Positions 34,804 to 42,426 of a stretch of 64,000 nucleotides of DNA are shown in pieces. The translations under genes were made by a program, and so were the position numbers. Under the pieces are notes generated by a model that was not told where the DNA came from, did no database searches, and saw only the letters and a list, made by a program, of their open reading frames with translations. Source of the DNA: Dethiobacter sp. (lineage in GTDB: Bacteria > Bacillota > Dethiobacteria > Dethiobacterales > Dethiobacteraceae); assembly GCA_020725465.1 (NCBI GenBank), contig DYEY01000024.1, positions 1 through 64,000 of the forward strand. Reading direction: 5' to 3'. How positions within the stretch are numbered: the first letter of the stretch is position 1; each line of letters starts with the position of its first letter.

Positions 34804-35608
34804 ATATTTTTCTCCTTGCCAGGAACCTGGCCAGCAGGTCGAAACGGCGCTCGCTGTGGTAACCCAGATAAATCCTGCCGTTATGCTCCCTGGATCTGGG
34901 CAGGTTGCGCCACAGGCATAATGCCTCCAGGCAGTCCCCGGCGATGGTGTTTACTATAAGCTGGCTGTGCGCCTGGTCTTTTATGGACGACCCCAATCGG
35001 GCATGCGGTATTTCTCCGGCAATGCCGGTCCGGAAACCTTGCCTTTGGACATGGGAGAGAAGGGTGGGGGGAACGGCAAAATCGGCCCAGGGAACAACTG
35101 AGAGCAACCGGCGGCTGACTATATGGGGTCCATGGGAAGGGCTGGCGGCGCCAAGGCTGTTTTCAAGGCCCAGCTCCCTGCAGAGCAGGAGGCGGAAGTA
35201 CATCATCTCCGGGCTGCCCGCTTCGGCGTCCGAACGGTTGGGATAGCAGTTCACCAGGGCCAAATCCAGGTTCAGGGTCAGCGCTTTGCTTATAAATTTG
35301 TTTAAATCTCCGGTGATTTCCCCCACCATGTCACCGTCAATAAAAAGGACGTTTGCCATGCCCGCGGCGTATGCCAGCTGGGCGCCCACGGCACGGGGCA
35401 CGTCTATGCCAAGCGGCTCACTGAAAAAGACTGTTTTGATTTTGCCGGGATTATGGCGGAGCGCCTCCCCCACTTCCTCCATCGTAAGCTGGTCCGACCC
35501 GTTAAGCACCACGTAAATATGAATGATACTCTCTATGGCTGTGAGGCGTGAGAGCAGCCTGCCCACGCGGTGCTGCTCATTTCGTACGGGGATTACCGCT
35601 GCCAGCAC
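34802..35608 (-). CDS. Glycosyltransferase family 2-like protein
   Basis: A 268-residue GT-A fold protein. It starts LAAVIPVRNEQHRVGRLL, the usual GT2 opening, has VVLNGSDQ and the metal-binding FIDGDMVG (DxD-like DGD). The acceptor is unknown; no membrane segment is obvious. I chose GTG 35608, 8 bases after AGAGG; GTG 35617 is within the site. It is transcribed against its neighbours between ykuK and yabG and probably represents an insertion relative to Bacillus. Confidence 0.75.
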   Translation of the reverse strand: MLAAVIPVRNEQHRVGRLLSRLTAIESIIHIYVVLNGSDQLTMEEVGEALRHNPGKIKTVFFSEPLGIDVPRAVGAQLAYAAGMANVLFIDGDMVGEITGDLNKFISKALTLNLDLALVNCYPNRSDAEAGSPEMMYFRLLLCRELGLENSLGAASPSHGPHIVSRRLLSVVPWADFAVPPTLLSHVQRQGFRTGIAGEIPHARLGSSIKDQAHSQLIVNTIAGDCLEALCLWRNLPRSREHNGRIYLGYHSERRFDLLARFLARRKI

Positions 35609-35675
35609 CCTGATCACCTCTTTTACATTATATTAAAGATACCGGTGATTCTCTCCCGCCTGCCCTCTGCCGAGA

Positions 35676-35704
35676 CACACTCCTGTACTTCCTGTCATAT
35701 ATTA
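35676..35704 (+). promoter_or_regulatory. Sigma-K-type promoter of yabG
   Basis: CACA (35676-35679), 16 bases, then CATATATTA (35696-35704), fitting the sigma-K consensus mACm-N16-CATANNNTA. Bacillus yabG is a sigma-K gene. The identical arrangement recurs at 37151. Confidence 0.7.
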
Positions 35705-35735
35705 GCGTAAGGTCATAATAAGGGAAGTGCGGCCA

Positions 35736-36590
35736 TTGTCGTTTAAAGCAGGAGACATCGTGGGCAGGAAATCTTACAATATGGATGTGCTGTTTAAAAT
35801 CCTGGAAGTGGATAACAAAAAGGGGAACGCTCTTATCAAGGGCCTGGATCTTCGCCTGCTGGCGGATGCACCCCTCTCTGACCTGGCCTATCCTGATTCG
35901 GCCCAGCTGCAGGATTACCGTTCCCGGTCACAAAACGCCCAGAAGGAATGTGTCAGGAAAATATTCCGGCGGCGTACGCTGGAGCGGGAACAGCTGCGCA
36001 ACAAGAGCGGTTTGTCTCCTGAGGAGTTTTTTGAAATCCCCGGTAAAATCCTGCACCTTGACGGCGACCCCGAATATTTGGAAGAATGCCTGAATGCTTA
36101 CAGCTTACTGGGGCTTACGGCTATTGGGCAGTCTGTGCCGGAAAAGAAACAACCGGAAGCCATCTGGAACCTCCTTAAGCAGCACCGGCCTGATATCCTG
36201 GTATTGACCGGCCATGACGCCTATATCAAAAACAGCAAACCGTTCCAGAGCCTGGACAGTTACCGGCATTCCATCTATTTTGTGGAAGCCACCCGTAAAG
36301 CCCGCCAGTATGAGCCAGGTAAGGATGACCTGGTGATTTTTGCCGGCGCCTGCCAGTCTCATTACGAGGCCCTGCTGGAAGCCGGGGCAAACTTTGCCAG
36401 CTCTCCCCAGCGGGTCCTGATCCATGCCCTGGATCCGGTTTTTATCATGGAAAAAATAGCTTTCACCACCATTAACAGCACGGTAAACATTTATGAAGTT
36501 ATCCAGCATACCATTACGGGCCTGGATGGTGTGGGAGGTATTGAAACCCGCGGCAAATTCCGCCTGGGGCTGCCCCGCTCCCCTTACTAG
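35736..36590 (+). CDS. yabG: Sporulation-specific cysteine protease YabG
   Basis: Processes spore coat proteins during coat assembly and cross-linking. The 284-residue protein opens SFKAGDIVGRKSYNMDVLFKI, close to Bacillus YabG, and has LTGHDAYIKN and FAGACQSHYEALLEAGANFASSP with the likely catalytic Cys-His pair in ACQSHYEA. TTG 35736 matches the family start and lies 10 bases after AGGGA; GTG 35727 is an alternative. A sigma-K-type promoter lies just upstream. Confidence 0.95.
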   Translation: MSFKAGDIVGRKSYNMDVLFKILEVDNKKGNALIKGLDLRLLADAPLSDLAYPDSAQLQDYRSRSQNAQKECVRKIFRRRTLEREQLRNKSGLSPEEFFEIPGKILHLDGDPEYLEECLNAYSLLGLTAIGQSVPEKKQPEAIWNLLKQHRPDILVLTGHDAYIKNSKPFQSLDSYRHSIYFVEATRKARQYEPGKDDLVIFAGACQSHYEALLEAGANFASSPQRVLIHALDPVFIMEKIAFTTINSTVNIYEVIQHTITGLDGVGGIETRGKFRLGLPRSPY

Positions 36591-36668
36591 CTCGGTGATG
36601 TGTTATCTGTACACAGGAGTAATCAGCCGGCCCGGAAACGGAAAAACCCAAAAACGGAAAACTTACTA

Positions 36669-36697
36669 TTGCATTCTGAAAGCGGCCCTGATATAAT
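36669..36697 (+). promoter_or_regulatory. Upstream sigma-A promoter of veg
   Basis: TTGCAT (36669-36674), 17-base spacer, perfect TATAAT (36692-36697). It is the first of two tandem promoters, like vegI/vegII of Bacillus. Confidence 0.75.
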
Positions 36698-36709
36698 ATT
36701 TTTTTCAAT

Positions 36710-36738
36710 TTGACTTTTTGCTCTTTCTGTGTTAAAAT
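36710..36738 (+). promoter_or_regulatory. Downstream sigma-A promoter of veg
   Basis: TTGACT (36710-36715), 17-base spacer, TAAAAT (36733-36738), about 30 bases before the veg start and 41 bases from the first promoter. Confidence 0.75.
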
Positions 36739-36769
36739 TACACAGTAAACCTATATTGGAGTGATGGAG

Positions 36770-37039
36770 TTGGCTGCTACAAACGCTCTCTTGCAGATAC
36801 GCAGGAATCTTGAAACCCATGTGGGGCAAAAAATTCGCCTGCGTGCCCACCGGGGCAGGCGCAAGACGCTGGAAAAAATCGGCGTACTGGAAAACACTTA
36901 CCCGTCGATTTTCGTGGTACGCATTGATGAGCCCAACTATAACCAGCGTTTGTCATTTTCTTACGCTGATGTGCTTACCGAAACGGTGGAACTGACACTG
37001 GTCAAAGAGGGTGTAAAACCCCTGCCGGTGGCTAAGTAA
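36770..37039 (+). CDS. veg: Veg family protein
   Basis: A short protein (89 residues) expressed at very high level in vegetative Bacillus, where it promotes biofilm formation. GRRKTLEKIGVLENTYPSIFVV and FSYADVLTETVEL are nearly as in Bacillus Veg. TTG 36770 has GGAG 8 bases upstream; in-frame GTG 36761 and ATG 36764 are too close to it. Two strong tandem promoters precede it and a strong terminator follows, so it is a single-gene unit. Confidence 0.94.
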   Translation: MAATNALLQIRRNLETHVGQKIRLRAHRGRRKTLEKIGVLENTYPSIFVVRIDEPNYNQRLSFSYADVLTETVELTLVKEGVKPLPVAK

Positions 37040-37074
37040 TCGCGGTATCGTCGCGGTCCGGTTTCCCGTGTAAG

Positions 37075-37107
37075 ATACCCGCCCTGAAAGGCGGGTATAT
37101 TTTTTTG
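37075..37107 (+). terminator. Terminator of veg
   Basis: ATACCCGCC and GGCGGGTAT pair perfectly around CTGAAA, then ATTTTTTT. Confidence 0.92.
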
Positions 37108-37150
37108 TGGCTTTAAATATAAATGTTAAAGGATTGCAGGGCGGGTAAAG

Positions 37151-37179
37151 CACATATACACAGGCGGGCGCATATATTA
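37151..37179 (+). promoter_or_regulatory. Sigma-K-type promoter of the first DUF3794-LysM gene
   Basis: CACA (37151-37154), 16 bases, CATATATTA (37171-37179), the same 4- and 9-base boxes and spacing as before yabG. It predicts late mother-cell expression. Confidence 0.65.
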
Positions 37180-37270
37180 ATCCGGATGAGCGGGAAAGGA
37201 GGGCTTTAGAACGTTTTGCGTGTGTGCGCATATAGTGTAGTAAATTATCAGGAAGAAAGGAGGCTGAAAA

Positions 37271-38833
37271 ATGGGTAAAGACGATGTGGTAAGGCCCGAG
37301 TTCATAACAGAACTGCTGAAAGTGGAACAGGTGATAGGGGAAAACGCCGCACAGACCTCTGTTATCAGGGAAATCACCCTGCCAGGCAGGATAAGGAAGA
37401 TAACCGATGTTGACGCCACGATCCGCAATGTAACTGCCAAAGTTATTGAAAACAAGGTTATTGTCGAGGGTATTATCCACAAGCAGATTTTCTTTGTTGA
37501 CGACGATACAGGGCAGCTTAAGGAACAGACCGTACCCGATGAAAAATTTGTTCATTTTGTAGATGTACCGGGCGCCATGCCGGGCATGAATGTCCAGGTC
37601 CATACCCGCATTGAATTTGTCGGACACGAGTTTATCCGCGAAGTTGAAAGGGACCGGGAAACTTTTTCGGTATTCCGCCAGACGGTTGTCCTGGAAATTT
37701 TTGCCAAGGTGACAGAGTCGCTCCAGCTGGAAGTTGTGGTGGACGTCAGGGGCATCGATCCCAAGCATATAACCAGGGAATTGCTTAAAGTGGAAAGCGT
37801 CATCGGGGAAGGAGCCTCCCAGGCAACGGTACTGGCTGATGTCAGGTTCCCCCGGGAAGCCCGTAAGATTAAAAAAATAGATACAGAAGTTCGCAACATC
37901 AAAGTACGGGTAATCGAAAACAAGGTTGTGGTGGAGGCCGTCCTGCACAAGCAGATTTTCTTTGTGGCCCGGGAAGACGATGTGGTCTATGAAGTATCGG
38001 TGGATGAGCCTTTTACTCATTTCGTAGACATCCCCGGCGCCTTCCCCGGCGCCAACGTCCAGGTTTACCCCCGTGTCGAGTTTGTCAATGTGGTCATAGA
38101 CCCTTATGACCGCAGATTTGGCCGCCAGACCGCCGTCATTGATATCTTTGTCAAGGTGACGGAAACCGTCCAGGTTGAGGTGGTAACCGATATCAGGGGC
38201 GTGAAGGCCACAAAAGAGCTGCTTAAAGTCTCGCAGGTCGTGGGCGAGGGAACAAAACAGCACAAAATCGTGGCGGACCTGATGGCGCCGTTCCCGGCGC
38301 GCAAAATCGCCGGCCCTCCCGATGTCCGTTTCCAGGATATTACCACCAGGGTTATCGAAAACAAGGTCCTTATCGAAGGCACCCTGGTCAAACAGATTTT
38401 CTTTGTGCGGCAAGACTTCGATGATGTACACGAGTTCGAAGTCCGTGAGCCCTTTACGCTTTTTGTCGATATCCCCGGCGCCCGTCCCGGGCACGTCGTG
38501 CAGGCCTACCCGCGGGTGGAATTTGTTGACCTGGAGATTGACACTTATGACCGCCGCCGTATCCGCCAGGTGGTAGTGATTGAAGTCTTTGTCAAGGTAA
38601 CCGAGTTTGTCCAGCTTGAAGTTGTGGTCAAACTGCTCCTTGATGATGTGGTGGTTGAGCCCAAACCCGGCCTAACGGTTTACGTTGTGCAAAAAGGAGA
38701 CACACTCTTTCTGATAGCGCGGCGTTTTGGCACAACAGTGGGAGCCATCCTGAAAGTCAACCCGGAAATCAAAGACCCCAACCTGATCTTCCCGGGGCAG
38801 AAAATCCTGATACCGGCGGCGCCCAAAGGCTGA
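37271..38833 (+). CDS. DUF3794 (three copies) and LysM protein, SipL-like spore coat protein
   Basis: A 520-residue protein with three tandem DUF3794 units starting near residues 14, 170 and 315. Each has ELLKV..V(I/V)GE, VIENKV(I/V)(V/I)E and HKQIFFV, then FVD(V/I)PGA. A C-terminal LysM domain (about 470-516, VYVVQKGDTLFLIARRFGTT) follows. The domain pair matches Clostridioides difficile SipL, which with SpoIVA builds the coat base. ATG 37271 has AAAGGAGG upstream. No signal peptide is present, as expected for a mother-cell coat protein. A sigma-K-type promoter precedes it. Confidence 0.87.
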   Translation: MGKDDVVRPEFITELLKVEQVIGENAAQTSVIREITLPGRIRKITDVDATIRNVTAKVIENKVIVEGIIHKQIFFVDDDTGQLKEQTVPDEKFVHFVDVPGAMPGMNVQVHTRIEFVGHEFIREVERDRETFSVFRQTVVLEIFAKVTESLQLEVVVDVRGIDPKHITRELLKVESVIGEGASQATVLADVRFPREARKIKKIDTEVRNIKVRVIENKVVVEAVLHKQIFFVAREDDVVYEVSVDEPFTHFVDIPGAFPGANVQVYPRVEFVNVVIDPYDRRFGRQTAVIDIFVKVTETVQVEVVTDIRGVKATKELLKVSQVVGEGTKQHKIVADLMAPFPARKIAGPPDVRFQDITTRVIENKVLIEGTLVKQIFFVRQDFDDVHEFEVREPFTLFVDIPGARPGHVVQAYPRVEFVDLEIDTYDRRRIRQVVVIEVFVKVTEFVQLEVVVKLLLDDVVVEPKPGLTVYVVQKGDTLFLIARRFGTTVGAILKVNPEIKDPNLIFPGQKILIPAAPKG

Positions 38834-38862
38834 ATGTAGCATCACTGATGCTACATTTTTTT
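38833..38862 (+). terminator. Terminator of the first DUF3794-LysM gene
   Basis: TGTAGCATC and GATGCTACA pair around ACT, then seven T. Confidence 0.92.
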
Positions 38863-38880
38863 AACGCTTTATATTTTGTC

Positions 38881-38907
38881 AACATTATTTTCCCCCTTCA
38901 TACCATA
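38881..38907 (+). promoter_or_regulatory. Possible sigma-K promoter of the second DUF3794-LysM gene
   Basis: AACA (38881-38884), 14 bases, CATACCATA (38899-38907). The -10 fits CATANNNTA, but the spacing is two bases short of the other sites here. Confidence 0.4.
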
Positions 38908-38938
38908 TAACACAGGATAAACAAGGGGATGATAAATA

Positions 38939-40462
38939 GTGAAAAAAGAAAGCGTTAACCCGGGGGCCCGTGTTCTCCCCCTTGTACTGGCGGGAGGGGA
39001 GCTGGATTTTTCTTTTCCCCTGCAGGCAGAGCTGGGTGGCAAGACAGAGGATTTTGACGAACCAACGCTTACCGTGCAGGCAGTCAAGGCCACAGCGCTG
39101 TCGGGCGAGCTTTTTGTGGAAATGACAGTCAGGCAGGAGTCTTACTATGTGCAGGCCCAAACGGGTTTGGTGGAAAAAGCAACCCTGTTCCACCAGCTGT
39201 CACAGCTGTTTGCCGTACCTGAAATAAGGCCTGGCAACAGGGTGGAGATTCAGGTTGAAGTGATGGCACAGGGCAACTGGCGGGTTATGGCGTCGGAAAG
39301 ACATGACATGCCTGCCAGCATACTGACCGGTGAATGCCGTCTTAAACTCACTTACGCTGTTTATGACCAGCAAAGGCTGATTATTGATGCTACCGGCGAC
39401 GAAGAAGTGGTAATGTCCGAGGTAATGGAAGTGGAATCCTTCCTGGGCCAGTGCCTGCACACCATTGATATTGCCCTGCCGGTGGAGCTTGGGTATGTTC
39501 CGGAGAACATAGGAAACATGTGGGGCGGACTGTTCAACGCCAAAGCTTCCTCATTGCCCGGCTGGGTACGGCTGGAGGGAGATGTTACAGTAGCGGTGCC
39601 CTACGTTACCGCCGGCGGTGACCAACACAGGGAGACCTTTGTGCTGCCGCTGTTGCGTTACCTGGAGTTTCCCGGGGCCAAGCCGGGCATGACGGTTGGG
39701 GTAGAGGGCAGAGTGGAGTTGTTTACCTGCCGCCGCGCACCCAAAGAAGCGTCAGGTGTGGTAAGGGGGCTGCTTCATACGGTTATCAGCCTTTATGAAA
39801 CCGAAGCTCTGGCAGTGCCCGTGGCGCGCAGCCACAGCCACCACGGCCACCATAATCCGTTTCTTTTGGAAGAAGTGATAGCCGCCGGTTCATCTCAGAC
39901 GCTGATCCAGCGGGAGATAGTATTTACCCGCCCGGCCAGGAAAGTGCGGGAACCGGTGGATGCCACGGTAAGGAACCTGACACACGAAATAATCGCCAAT
40001 AAGGTAATAGTACGCGGCGTACTCCACAAGCAGCTTTTCGCCGTTGACGCTGCCACCGGGGCCGTTTTTGCCCGGGATGTGGATGAAAGCTTTGTCCATT
40101 TTGTAGATGTTCCCGGCGCCATGCCCGGTATGCGCGCCCATGTGCGGGCCCGGGTGGAATTTGTAAGCTTAGAAATCAGGCCCGGCGGCGAGACGGCCCG
40201 GCAGGTTACCATTATAGAAATCACTGTCAAGGTTACCAGATTTATTAAAAAAAATATTGTGCTGCCGCTGCCACCGCTTCCCGTGCCCACACCACATCCC
40301 CCGCTTCATCCTGGCGGCAGGATCTATATCGTCAGGCCAGGCGACAGTGTCTGGAAAATAGCCCGTATGTTCGGCGTCAGCATGGAATCAATCATCGCCG
40401 CCAACAACCTGCAGAATCCCAATCTCATTTTTCCGGGGCAAAAACTGGTTATTCCGGGCTGA
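38939..40462 (+). CDS. DUF3794 and LysM protein, second paralogue
   Basis: A 507-residue paralogue of the preceding coat-like protein. The N-terminal 300 residues are diverged (ALSGELFVEMTVRQESYYVQ resembles a degenerate DUF3794 unit), one clear unit lies near residues 312-430 (ANKVIVRGVLHKQLFAVD; FVHFVDVPGAMPG), and a proline-rich linker leads to a C-terminal LysM (about 461-507, IYIVRPGDSVWKIARMFGVS). A His-rich patch (SHSHHGHHN) lies near residue 300. GTG 38939 follows AAGGGGATGAT. A coat or cortex-associated role is inferred from the family and promoter type. Confidence 0.82.
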   Translation: MKKESVNPGARVLPLVLAGGELDFSFPLQAELGGKTEDFDEPTLTVQAVKATALSGELFVEMTVRQESYYVQAQTGLVEKATLFHQLSQLFAVPEIRPGNRVEIQVEVMAQGNWRVMASERHDMPASILTGECRLKLTYAVYDQQRLIIDATGDEEVVMSEVMEVESFLGQCLHTIDIALPVELGYVPENIGNMWGGLFNAKASSLPGWVRLEGDVTVAVPYVTAGGDQHRETFVLPLLRYLEFPGAKPGMTVGVEGRVELFTCRRAPKEASGVVRGLLHTVISLYETEALAVPVARSHSHHGHHNPFLLEEVIAAGSSQTLIQREIVFTRPARKVREPVDATVRNLTHEIIANKVIVRGVLHKQLFAVDAATGAVFARDVDESFVHFVDVPGAMPGMRAHVRARVEFVSLEIRPGGETARQVTIIEITVKVTRFIKKNIVLPLPPLPVPTPHPPLHPGGRIYIVRPGDSVWKIARMFGVSMESIIAANNLQNPNLIFPGQKLVIPG

Positions 40463-40534
40463 CTGGCAGGTTAAACCACCGGGCAGCAATTTGGTTTACA
40501 AAGACACTTTTGGCAGTGTGCCGGGCACGGATGC

Positions 40535-40572
40535 GCCTGGCAGCGGCAGGGCCGCTGCCAGGCGTTTTGTTT
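40535..40572 (+). terminator. Terminator of the second DUF3794-LysM gene
   Basis: A perfect 13-bp stem, GCCTGGCAGCGGC with its complement, around AGG, then GTTTTGTTT. Confidence 0.85.
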
Positions 40573-40596
40573 CCTGCGGCAAAGATAAGTTATAAT
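40567..40596 (+). promoter_or_regulatory. Promoter of the LysM-CAP gene
   Basis: TTGTTT (40567-40572), 18-base spacer, perfect TATAAT (40591-40596). The -35 lies in the T-tract of the preceding terminator. Confidence 0.5.
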
Positions 40597-40640
40597 CAAT
40601 TGTGAAGTTATGTTAACAGTTTGTGAAGGAGTGTTAAAAA

Positions 40641-41411
40641 ATGTTAAGAAACAGGAAGCCCCTGCTGTCCCTGGTGCTGTCCCTGGTTATTCTCGCCCTC
40701 CCCCTGGCTTCCACCGCAGCCGCCAATACCATCCGTTATACGTATCAGTGGACCCAAAGCGGCTGGCAGTTGGTCGCCACCCAGACCGTTGTCAGGACTA
40801 CATACGCGTATTACCGTGTACAGCCCGGCGACAGTTTGTCTGGCATCAGCCAGCGCTTCAGGACCACGGTAACCGAGCTGCAGCGCATAAACAGGCTCAC
40901 CGGCACCACCATCCATGCCGGGCAGTTGTTGCTTGTACCCGTTTCTGCCCAGACATCACCTCAGCCCGTTACCCAGCCCACCCAACCGGTTCCTCAACCC
41001 GCTCCAGCTCCCCGGCCTGAGGCGGGGTTGACCCAGGCGGAACAACAGATGCTCGATCTGGTTAACAGGGAGAGGACAAGCCGCGGGTTACCTCCCCTCC
41101 AGGCCGACCCGGAGCTGACACGGTTGGCCAGGCTGAAGAGCCAGGACATGATTAATCTGAATTATTTTGCCCACCAGTCACCCACCTACGGCTCGCCCTT
41201 TGAAATGATGCGGGCCGCCGGAGTTACCTACCGCACGGCCGGAGAGAATCTGGCCGGCGCCTCCGGCGTGGAAAGGGCCCATACCGCCCTGATGAATTCC
41301 TCCGGTCACCGGGCCAATATCCTGAACCCCGGCTTTACCCATATCGGCATCGGTATTATCACAGGAGGAAGCTATGGCATGATGTTTACCCAGCTGTTTG
41401 TGGGGCGATAA
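40641..41411 (+). CDS. Secreted LysM and CAP domain protein (YkwD-like)
   Basis: A 256-residue secreted protein. Residues 1-28 form a signal peptide (RNRKP, then LLSLVLSLVILALPLASTAAA). A LysM domain follows at about residues 58-104 (YYRVQPGDSLSGISQRFRTT), then a Pro-rich linker, and a C-terminal CAP/SCP domain from about 128 (MLDLVNRERTSRGLPPL; FAHQSPTYGSPFEMM; GENLAGA; SSGHRANILNPGFTHIGIG). The family is common in spore-formers, with unproven roles in envelope or spore structure. ATG 40641 has GAAGGAG upstream. Confidence 0.9.
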   Translation: MLRNRKPLLSLVLSLVILALPLASTAAANTIRYTYQWTQSGWQLVATQTVVRTTYAYYRVQPGDSLSGISQRFRTTVTELQRINRLTGTTIHAGQLLLVPVSAQTSPQPVTQPTQPVPQPAPAPRPEAGLTQAEQQMLDLVNRERTSRGLPPLQADPELTRLARLKSQDMINLNYFAHQSPTYGSPFEMMRAAGVTYRTAGENLAGASGVERAHTALMNSSGHRANILNPGFTHIGIGIITGGSYGMMFTQLFVGR

Positions 41412-41429
41412 CCTGAGATCTCCACAGCC

Positions 41430-41954
41430 CTATCCCGCTTTAAACCTGGGGATTACCAGCATTTTGCCCGGGTGCAGATAACTGGGGTATTTTATCTTGT
41501 TGATTTCAATTAACTGTTTGGCTGTAATGTTAAAACGTTTGGCTATCTTTTCCACGGTGTCACCGGGACGGACGAAATAAATTTCCTTGTCATAATGCTG
41601 GGGGATCTTAACCTCTTCTTCTTTTTCAAAGATGATTACCGGTGTGCCGATGGGCGTGAGCGGGTATATCTCTTCCACGTCCTCATTGTACAGGCGAACA
41701 CAGCCCGCTGTGGCGGCGGTGCCGATGGTCCAGGGGTTAAAAGTGCCGTGTATGCCGTGGCGCTGGTAAGTAAAGGCCATCCAGCGGGTACCCAGCCCCG
41801 GGTGGGGTTTAGGGTTCTTTTCATAAACCTTAAATTCCCCCAGGGGGGTTGGCGTTTCCGGCTTGCCCACAGCCACGGGGTAGGTTTTATGGTACTGTCC
41901 CTGCAGGTAAAAAACAAGCGTTTTCGTTGCCCTGTTAACTTCAATTTTTGTCAT
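41430..41954 (-). CDS. L,D-transpeptidase with C-terminal LysM domain
   Basis: A 174-residue YkuD-type enzyme that cross-links or modifies peptidoglycan. The catalytic region is HGIHG (H66, H69) and TAGCVRLYNED with nucleophile C85. A LysM domain follows at about 125-170 (EIYFVRPGDTVEKIAKRFNIT). There is no signal peptide from ATG 41954, which has GGAGGC upstream; a longer frame reaches 42005. Transcribed leftward from a sigma-K-type promoter, it is likely a mother-cell protein acting at the cortex or coat. Confidence 0.9.
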   Translation of the reverse strand: MTKIEVNRATKTLVFYLQGQYHKTYPVAVGKPETPTPLGEFKVYEKNPKPHPGLGTRWMAFTYQRHGIHGTFNPWTIGTAATAGCVRLYNEDVEEIYPLTPIGTPVIIFEKEEEVKIPQHYDKEIYFVRPGDTVEKIAKRFNITAKQLIEINKIKYPSYLHPGKMLVIPRFKAG

Positions 41955-41981
41955 TTCCGTCGCCTCCGGCGCATTTTTCTT

Positions 41982-42010
41982 TATACTATGTAAATAAAAC
42001 GCCAATGGTT
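41982..42010 (-). promoter_or_regulatory. Sigma-K-type promoter of the L,D-transpeptidase gene
   Basis: On the minus strand: AACC (42007-42010), 16 bases, CATAGTATA (41982-41990), an exact fit to mACm-N16-CATANNNTA. Confidence 0.65.
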
Positions 42011-42029
42011 ATCTCACCGGCTTTTGTCA

Positions 42030-42060
42030 GCCATATTGAACATATAACCAGGGCATATTA
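42030..42060 (+). promoter_or_regulatory. Sigma-G-type promoter of the SASP gene
   Basis: GCCATA (42030-42035), 18-base spacer, CATATTA (42054-42060), one mismatch from the sigma-G -10 CATACTA. SASP genes are classic sigma-G targets. Confidence 0.55.
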
Positions 42061-42103
42061 ATAATGCGCCGACCTGTTCAAAAAACAAAAGGAGCTGAGG
42101 CTG

Positions 42104-42283
42104 ATGAGTCCGAGGCGGAATAAAGTGATGTCGGAAGCGCTGCGTGAAGAATTGGCCGAAGAGCTGGGAGTGGCCGGTATCGTGCGTCAGGAAGGTTGGG
42201 GCGGAGTCTCCTCCCGGGACTGCGGCAACCTGGTTAAACTGGCCATAGAACGGGCTGAAAAACTTTTGCAAAGTGAACGGTAA
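42104..42283 (+). CDS. sspF: Small acid-soluble spore protein, alpha/beta type (SspF-like)
   Basis: A 59-residue SASP that would coat and protect spore DNA. It reads SPRRNKVMSEALREELAEEL at the start and GGWG-type motif as EGWGGVSSRDCGNLVK, close to Bacillus SspF. ATG 42104 has AAAGGAG 10 bases upstream. It follows veg and precedes ispE in the Bacillus order, though here other genes intervene. A sigma-G-type promoter lies upstream and a strong terminator downstream. Confidence 0.93.
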   Translation: MSPRRNKVMSEALREELAEELGVAGIVRQEGWGGVSSRDCGNLVKLAIERAEKLLQSER

Positions 42284-42289
42284 AGGCGC

Positions 42290-42317
42290 AGGTATGCCAC
42301 AGGGCATACCTTTTTTT
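42290..42317 (+). terminator. Terminator of the SASP gene
   Basis: GGTATGCC and GGCATACC pair around ACAG, then seven T. Confidence 0.9.
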
Positions 42318-42426
42318 GGGCGTACAGGCCGGCTGCGCCTGCCGGTGAAGGAATTTTCAGGGTTTTGTGGAATTATAAAAAAATCCTGTTAATTTTCTGT
42401 TTACCATTACTGTATGGGGGGATACA

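Noticed and set aside
36953-38494. A 513-codon minus-strand frame over the first DUF3794-LysM gene
   Set aside because: It is the complement of a well-supported repeat protein and shows no family features or start signal.
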